Shown in pieces: positions 57,678-64,000 of a stretch of 64,000 nt of DNA (the first letter of the stretch is position 1; every line of letters begins with the position of its first letter). Location: assembly GCA_023525715.1 (NCBI GenBank), contig CM042015.1, positions 88,556,750 to 88,620,749 on the forward strand, read 5' to 3'. Made by a program: the position numbers and the translations under genes. The notes beneath the pieces were generated by a model. The model did not search any database, was not told where the DNA came from, and worked only from the letters and a program-made list of their open reading frames with translations. The DNA comes from Cichorium intybus. Its lineage: Eukaryota > Streptophyta > Magnoliopsida > Asterales > Asteraceae.

Positions 57678-60600
57678 ACTTAAACTAAGAAGAGAGAGAG
57701 CCCCTATCACATGCTTGGGAAAGGATACTGCTGCAAATTTTAATATATGAGTTAAGTATAACTTTTATGTTATATTCGTTATTTGTTGTTTTCTGTGTGT
57801 GAAAACAGATATGGAGACAGATAAGGATGAGTTGATGAATTGGTCATAGCCGGTTGGACCAATATTGGATGATGATACGAGATTTTGACTGATAAGAGAT
57901 ATCAACCAACGAGGAGACGAGAAATTCAGCTAATTATGATATGTTAGTTGAATATGAGATGAGATTCTGCTGATGGCGAATTTCCAGATGATGATGAGCT
58001 GATAAGATGAGATCCCGGCTGAGGCGAAATTCCAACTGATGATGAGAAAGAGTATGAACATAAGCTGAGTATAAACTAAGAGTTGAAATATGTGAGTATA
58101 GCCAATTACACTCAAGAGTTGAGAGCCGAAGAGCGCAAGTTTCATCAAATGAAGAGACGAGATTTTGTTGCTATGAGGTATGTGAGTAACTTTACTTAAC
58201 ATGTTAGTTGTAACGTGTCACGTGTATTTAATTGTTAATAATACATGTAATAGAATATGTGTAAAACATGTGGACACATAAAAGATCAGTTGAAATTACA
58301 TGTGTTAGAAAATTATGGTTATAAAGTGTAGTAACCGGCATCGAGATGAGAATCTCGTGTTCACTTGAGGTAAGATTTGCATATCGCATAACGAGTGTTT
58401 TGTGATTATGTATAATTGAGATTATAAGTGGTTGCTTGGCGAGTAGTTAGCAACCATGGAGAAGTGTGTATATTGAGTATATACATGGTAGAAAATGTAT
58501 AAATTATAATATTGTGTATATATATATTGCTTATTGTTTCACAGATGTGATGAGATTTCTGTATATGAGTACTTTGTGGTTGAGACCACATATTTTGTGG
58601 GACCACATGACTAGTACTTATGATTGATCAAAAAAGAATGGTTGAGATAGCCAAAAGAGTATGAGTTGAGAAAGATGGTGAGTGTGTATTTGATTGCACA
58701 CTATAACTGCTTATGAGTTGACATGCCGAGAGTTAAATTGTGTAGTTTGGAGTTGTCACATAATGAGACATTAGTGACAGAGTTATCACAAGACACTCGA
58801 GTAACCACCTAAAGAGTACCTTGTGGTTATAATTGAGAGAACCTAGAGTGGTTCATCTAGGCCTAATTGGCCTAGAGATTGTGTTAATTACCTAATAAAT
58901 GTGATCGAGACCACATATTCGGTGGGGTCACATATTGAGTAAATGTGATCGAAACCACATATTTTGTGGGATCACATATTGAGTAAATGTGATCGAGACC
59001 ACATATTCGGTGGGGTCACATATTGAGTAAATGTGATCGAGACCACATATTCGGTGGGGTCACATATTGAGTAAATGTGATCGAGACCACATATTCGGTG
59101 GGGTCACATATTAAGTAAGTGTGATTGAGACCACATATTCGGTGGGGGTCATATATTGAGTAAATGTGATCGAGACCACATATTCGGTGGGGTCACATAT
59201 TGAGTAAATGTGATCGAGACCACATATTCGGTGGGGTCACATATTGAGTAAATGTGATCGAGACCACATATTCGGTAGGGTCATATATTGAGTAAATGTG
59301 ATCGAGACCACATATTCGGTGGGGTCACATATTGAGTAAGTGTGATTGAGACCACATATTCGGTGGGGTCACATATTGAGTAAGTGTGATTGAGACCACA
59401 TATTCGGTGGGGTCACATATTGAGTAAATGTGATCGAGACCACATATTCGGTGGGGTCACATATTGAGTAAATGTGATCGAGACCACATATTCGGTGGGG
59501 TCACATATTGAGTAAGTGTGATTGAGACCACATATTTGGTGGGGTCACATATTGAGTAAGTGTGATTGAGACCACATATTCGGTGGGGTCACATAATGAG
59601 TAAATGTGATTGAGACCATCTATTTTGTGGGGTTACATATTGAGTAGTTGAGATTGGAACCACATAACGAGTATCTTGTGGTTAGAGTAGTGGGGACCTT
59701 TGTAACTCAAACAAAAGAAGGAGTGACGGTAAGTCTTTATGGCTCGAGACCGTAGGGGAGACTCGCTAGAGTTAAAGAGGAGATGGATTGAAATTTGAAA
59801 ATGATATGAGGTACCATGATTTGATCAGAGGATGGTATGAGATACCGTGATATAATGTTGAGTGGTGAGAACAGAAAACGGTATGAAGTACTGTGAGAGA
59901 GTGTTGACCAATGAGGTCGACGAACGGTATGAGATACCGTGAGATTGTGTTGAGTAGTAAGTTTTGAGAATAGTACGGGATACTATAAGATAGTGTGAGT
60001 AACGAGATAGGAGACTGGTACGGGGTACCATAAGTTGAGCTGGAGTGGTACTGTAGAGTTGTGCTTGTGTGTAGACAGGCATGTACTTATGGTGATGCAA
60101 AGTAATGAGAAATATAATATCCTTGCGTGTGGATAGTTATGAACGTAGGAATAAGCTTGTGTGGCTTGAAACCTTGTGGGTTGAGAAGGGAACAAATCAG
60201 AGGTAGATTAACAGTACGGGAGTACTGTGAGATAATACAGTGAGTTATACTGTTGAGAAGTGATGCTATGAGTAAATATGTTTGTAATGTAGTCGTGTTG
60301 AGAATGTGTGAGATTTCTTGCATGTTGTACGAGATAAAGCTGTATAATTATGTAATGAGTTAAAAAGAGGAGGAAAGTAATTGTGGTTGTGATTGATAGG
60401 ATTCGTTCCTTAGCAATCAAATCGATTACTGCCAATGAGATAAATGTGTGAATGTCGAGATGACAAAACTATTATTCGTATAAGACGACGAATAATAGAT
60501 TTTGCTATAATAATGTTGAGTTATTTTTTATAAGTAAATTGGATAATATGATCCCATTGTAGAGATTGCGGTGTCAAATTTTATTATTTTGAGCCATGTG

Positions 60601-61611
60601 TAGAGATTTCAGTGAGTTGTATATATCACCTATTCTATGTCATTATGATGAATTGGAGATTGAGATGATAACGAGGGAGAAATGACGAGAAGAAAATCCT
60701 TACTGATAGTGTGTCAGAAGGAATATATGTGGTTGTGTTGAGAATTTATTTGACAATAAGTTATCGAGTTTAATAGAGTAAATGATTTATTGAGAATATG
60801 ATGTGGATTTGTCCACATAAGAGAAAATATAATGAGTGAGTACATCGAGAGAAACAACATGAGGTATGTTGTTAAATTGGTATGAAGAGGAGCCACTTTG
60901 GTGGAGGATTGTTAGTTGTATATTGGGTAAAAACCTAATATATGTGTTGAGGTGGAAACAGAGATGAATGAGCTTTCGGATAAGTTGCAATCAGTTGTAG
61001 CGATAACACAACTGAAAAGAGTATTATGTAACCAAAGGGTCGAGGGTTAAATACCAAATTAGAGGAGACGTGAGTGAAACTCGAAATAATTTCTGATATT
61101 TTATTATTGTTGGATTTACATCCTAGTGTTGATGAGTTATGCAACATGAGTGAGACAATTGAATATATGTGTCTTTTATGTTGTATGAGTGTTTCTCCTA
61201 CTCTAAACAATGATAATGTGCAAGTCGGAGAAATCAATAACTAGCGTGTTGTTATTGGAGAAATAAATGGAGAGAGAAAATGAGCTTGCGATCGGTGAGA
61301 CCATTTTTCTTATTGAGTTAGAGTAAGATCATTTTGAGAAAATTTGAAATGAAAGTTGAGTTCCAGATGGCTATATGAGACAAGTTGAAGTTGGTGATTG
61401 GAGTATCACTTGAGGAGTGAGGTGAGATACCTTGATGTCAATGATGCTATAGAAAAGTGTGTGCCCTGAAAGAGTGAGTATTTTCCCACATGGCAATGAT
61501 GATAGCCAATATGGCTATAGAAATCATCTTACGAGAATGATGGCGAGAGTTAAGATTTTACGGTCAAGATATCCCTTTTTGTTTCAAGAGATTCCGAGGA
61601 CGGAATCTTTT
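57678..61611 (+). other. LARD-1 internal region, non-coding
   Basis: Purine-rich on the plus strand, with GATGAGAT/GAGTATGAG-like words, a 44-bp tandem array (58895-59645) and a run of GGTAT...ATACC dyads (59768-60240). No gag or pol domain recognised in six frames. Confidence 0.75.
58895..59645 (+). repeat. 44-bp tandem array, about 17 units, each with a hairpin
   Basis: The unit contains TGTGATCGAGACCACATATT followed by CGGTGGGGTCACATATT and GAGTAAA. Arms TGTGA and TCACA, and inner ACCAC and GTGG(G), can pair around ATATTCG. Variants TGTGATTGAG and GAAACC occur. An outlying unit at about 58570-58610 has TGTGG and CCACA instead, a paired change. Confidence 0.92.
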
Positions 61612-61627
61612 GAAGGGGGTAAGAACT

Positions 61628-63376
61628 TGTAAGACCCATTTTCATTTTGAGGTGCTTACTAAGGTAAGTAAAGTTATTACCTTATAATTAGTATGGTTCT
61701 AGCTTTGAGTTATTAAGAGTTGTGTGGCAATCTTTTATAATTACCTTTGAGTGATGAGTTGTTTGATTTGGGAGAAGAGGTTAAAACCTTTCTTATGTAC
61801 TAATCTTGGTGTGATTAAGATTAGTTAAGTTGATGTATGAGTTTAGGTGATTAGAAACCCATTTGGAAGAAGTTTGAGCCTTAAAAATGCCAAAAATGGC
61901 TTAAACGGGTCGTGTAAATATTACACGGGTCGTGTAATACACGGTAATTTTGTGTTTGCTGGTTACTGTAGCAAAGCACGGGCGTGTTAAATTTTACATG
62001 GGCACTGTAGCATTACACGGGTCGTGTAAATATTACACGGGTCGTGTAATACACGGTAATTTTGTGTTTGCTGGTTACTGTAGCATTACACGGGCGTGTT
62101 AAATTTTACACGACCGTGTTACGCGTGCAGAGCCTTTAAAGTGCAGAAAAACCCATTTCGAGGAATAACATTTCGTTTTCGATTTTGAGAGCTTCAAATG
62201 GCGATTTTGAGTGAAACGAAGCCTGGAGGTTTGTGGGGAAACATATAGAAGCATGAATCTAACCCCATAAACGTGTTCTTGCTTCCTAATTCGTCGAGGT
62301 GAGTATCTCTTGGTTTTGGGGGTTTCAAACCCTAGTTTTCAATTTTTATGATTTAGCTACAAATTGTTATATATGATGTTAGTAGGTTGTTAGTGGATGC
62401 CTTTAGAGTAATTGGTGTGATTATTGTAGAGTTTCTACGGTTGAATGAGTAGAACCATGGATTTGGAGGTTTCGGTAAATATAGAGTTGATATTTACCGT
62501 TTGTACTCCTTTTTCCTGCTTTTGATTTATACATCTTTTAAGTTAGATGTTGTTGAGATGATTGTGGATGTTGAAGAATTGATATAGATTGTGGTGATAC
62601 AATCAAGTCTAGCGGACAAAAGCCCGGTACATGAAGTATTTGGGAATTTCTTATACTAAGTCGATAAAAGGTGAGTATTCCTTTTTAATTAAGTAGAGAT
62701 ATGCTTAATAATTGTTGAGATACACGTAACATATATATGTGTGGTTCTGCTATGTTATGGTTATTGTTGTAACCTATGATTAAATGAATTGCTATATGTA
62801 AATAACATTAGTCGAGTTTAATGTACGTATGGGATTGTATAGCCATAAGGGCTATTGAGATGGAGTATAGTTTGTTGTTAAATGAGTGATTTTGATTGAG
62901 TATATAAGTAGTACCGAGTGTGGTACTTATTGATGAATGGATATTATTAATAGTTAGCTAGTGTTCGTAAAGCTAATGTGTTTGCAGGTTTTTCCGAGTT
63001 AAGAGAAGATGGATGTTGATAATGAGATTGACAAAAGAGAATAAAGAGGATATTTATTGAGAGAGAATTATGGAGAGTGATTAAGATTTACTCACTAAGC
63101 TTTAATAGCTTACACTTGAGTTGTTTATGGTTTTGCAGGTATCTGTAGCAGTGATAGGGGAAGGCATGTGATAAAGAGAGACGGACATGTTTAGAGCTTT
63201 GTCCTTTAGTTGAATTAGATTTATTTGTAATTCCTGGTTGAAATTGTAAGGACCTTTTGTGTAAATATTCATGTTGATAACATCTTGATCCTTGGTTTGA
63301 GTACAAGTATACCCATTTTGATGTATAATTGTTGAAAAATTTTGGGTGTACTTTGTATGAGAAACCGGGCGTTACA
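61628..63376 (+). repeat. 3' LTR of LARD-1
   Basis: 1749 bp with canonical TG...CA ends. It has one extra 20-bp copy of the ACACGGGTCGTGTAA-containing unit near 61910-61930 relative to the 5' LTR. Confidence 0.92.
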
Positions 63377-63808
63377 AAATAGGTTTGTTTTCTGGGTTTT
63401 CTTGAATAGTACCGTAACAAGGATCAATTTCGAATTTAGGCTTGAGGGCGGGAGATGTTACATGTGACGTTGTTGCTCCCTCTACCGCTCGACTTCTTGT
63501 CTTTTCCACTATCATGTATATCAGAAACGCTTTGGCTGACATACAAATTACCAACATTTTTAGAACTTCCAATAGCACGGACCATGAGACGTACATCACG
63601 ACCATCGACAACATTAAACACATAAAACAAATCAGGATGTTGAAAATACAACATAATGTCTTATCTATCTTCCATGTATGTCTTCCATTTGGAGATTTCC
63701 AAAGCGTAATTACTAATAAATGACCGAACGTATTCCCGAATTCCCATTTATAGTCTGCCATTGCCCACCGGTACAAACAAGAACCAAAACTTCTTCAGAT
63801 GAACTCAT
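63377..63808 (-). pseudogene. MULE transposase-like N-terminal region, upstream piece
   Basis: ATG at 63808 starts MSSSEEVLVLVCTGGQWQ, followed in other frames by FQHPDLFYVFNVVDGRDVRL, MVRAIGSSKNVGNLYVS and, up to the LARD-1 border, CYGTIQENPENKP. Three frames are needed, so there are at least two frameshifts. The wording resembles the N-terminus of plant MuDR-type transposases. The frame joins the piece at 45160-45628 when LARD-1 and one AAATA are ignored. Plain identity is uncertain without a search. Confidence 0.5.
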
Positions 63809-64000
63809 TCTCTTTTTTAAAAATATTAAAATTTGTAACTATAACAATCTGTGTAAATTTTTTATAACATGTTTGTCATTTTAAAAAAAGTTTTTCAATT
63901 TAAAACTTTTCCCAATCAATCTCCAATTTTTCGCAGTCAAATTTCTACTTTTCGTAGTCAAAGTTCTACTTTTCGCAATTAATACTCAAATTTTCCCAAA
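63809..64000. other. Upstream flank of the transposase-like gene
   Basis: AT-rich. CTACTTTTCG(T/C)AGTCAAA-like words repeat about three times at 63930-63980. No terminal inverted repeat can be confirmed because the window ends. Confidence 0.4.

Larger units (their letters stand above)
45634..63376 (+). mobile_element. LARD-1: non-coding LTR retrotransposon (gypsy-type), split by LARD-2
   Basis: LTRs 45634-47362 and 61628-63376 bound the element, with AAATA target copies at 45629-45633 and 63377-63381. A TGGTATCAGAGC primer site (47366-47377) follows the 5' LTR and a purine tract (GAAGGGGGTAAGAACT, 61612-61627) precedes the 3' LTR. Without the nested LARD-2 the internal region is about 4.0 kb and I find no gag, protease, RT or integrase in any frame. 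Such long-LTR, coding-free elements are called LARDs and need enzymes from a relative. The 3' end has CCGAGGACGGAATC, similar to the 3' end of LARD-2. By hand the LTRs differ at about 17 sites plus a 20-bp indel. Confidence 0.92.

Noticed and set aside
58895..59645. CRISPR-like array
   Set aside because: Units are contiguous without unique spacers, and the setting is a plant retrotransposon.
57930..61237. Minus-strand frames of 60-100 codons inside LARD-1
   Set aside because: Antisense to the element, low complexity, partly from the tandem array.

Overview
The window looks like a gene-poor, transposon-packed segment of a flowering-plant (eudicot) nuclear genome. This rests on AT-rich sequence, introns with GT/AG borders, plant-type Ty3/gypsy and Ty1/copia LTR retrotransposons with initiator-Met-tRNA primer sites, a plant L1-type LINE, MULE, hAT and PIF/Harbinger DNA elements, and one plant LRR-malectin receptor kinase gene. 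Repeat style and the Harbinger-type Myb-like ORF suggest Asteraceae, but that is an inference.

Layout. 1-8.0 kb is a nest: a Tekay-like gypsy element (minus; gag-pol running off the left edge, 5' LTR 3685-5773) sits in a Tork/Tnt1-like copia element (plus, RT-RNase H and 3' LTR to about 7668), which sits in an older copia RT fragment. 8.0-16.9 kb is a broken 5' copy of a receptor-kinase gene, carrying two MULEs in its introns and an Ale-like copia (12065-16482) inside exon 1. 16.9-19.9 kb holds a small TIR element, a tandem repeat of about 150 bp and a PIF/Harbinger element with a decayed ORF1. 20.2-28.0 kb is the one apparently intact host gene, a 24-exon LRR-malectin receptor kinase (minus) whose exon phases close to 1013 aa. 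28.4-34.4 kb is intergenic DNA with several small TIR elements. 34.4-41.7 kb is a nearly full-length LINE with a 14-bp target duplication. 42.9-43.4 kb is a small MULE. From 43.5 kb to the right edge lies a decayed MULE-like locus (DUF1985 gene plus transposase N-terminus). It is split by a non-autonomous LTR element, LARD-1 (45634-63376, plus), which is itself split by a second, LARD-2 (47417-57672, minus).

Relationships. The two receptor-kinase copies share strand, exon lengths and upstream sequence, so they come from a tandem duplication; only the right copy survives. The gypsy element at the left edge and LARD-2 share LTR sequence and primer site, so a coding element and a coding-free relative are both present. 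Most insertions have readable target-site duplications, which fixes the order of events. In the right-hand nest the hand-counted LTR divergence (about 1.0% outer, 0.8% inner) agrees with that order.

All calls come from reading the sequence. No alignment or database search was run, and divergence figures are hand counts.
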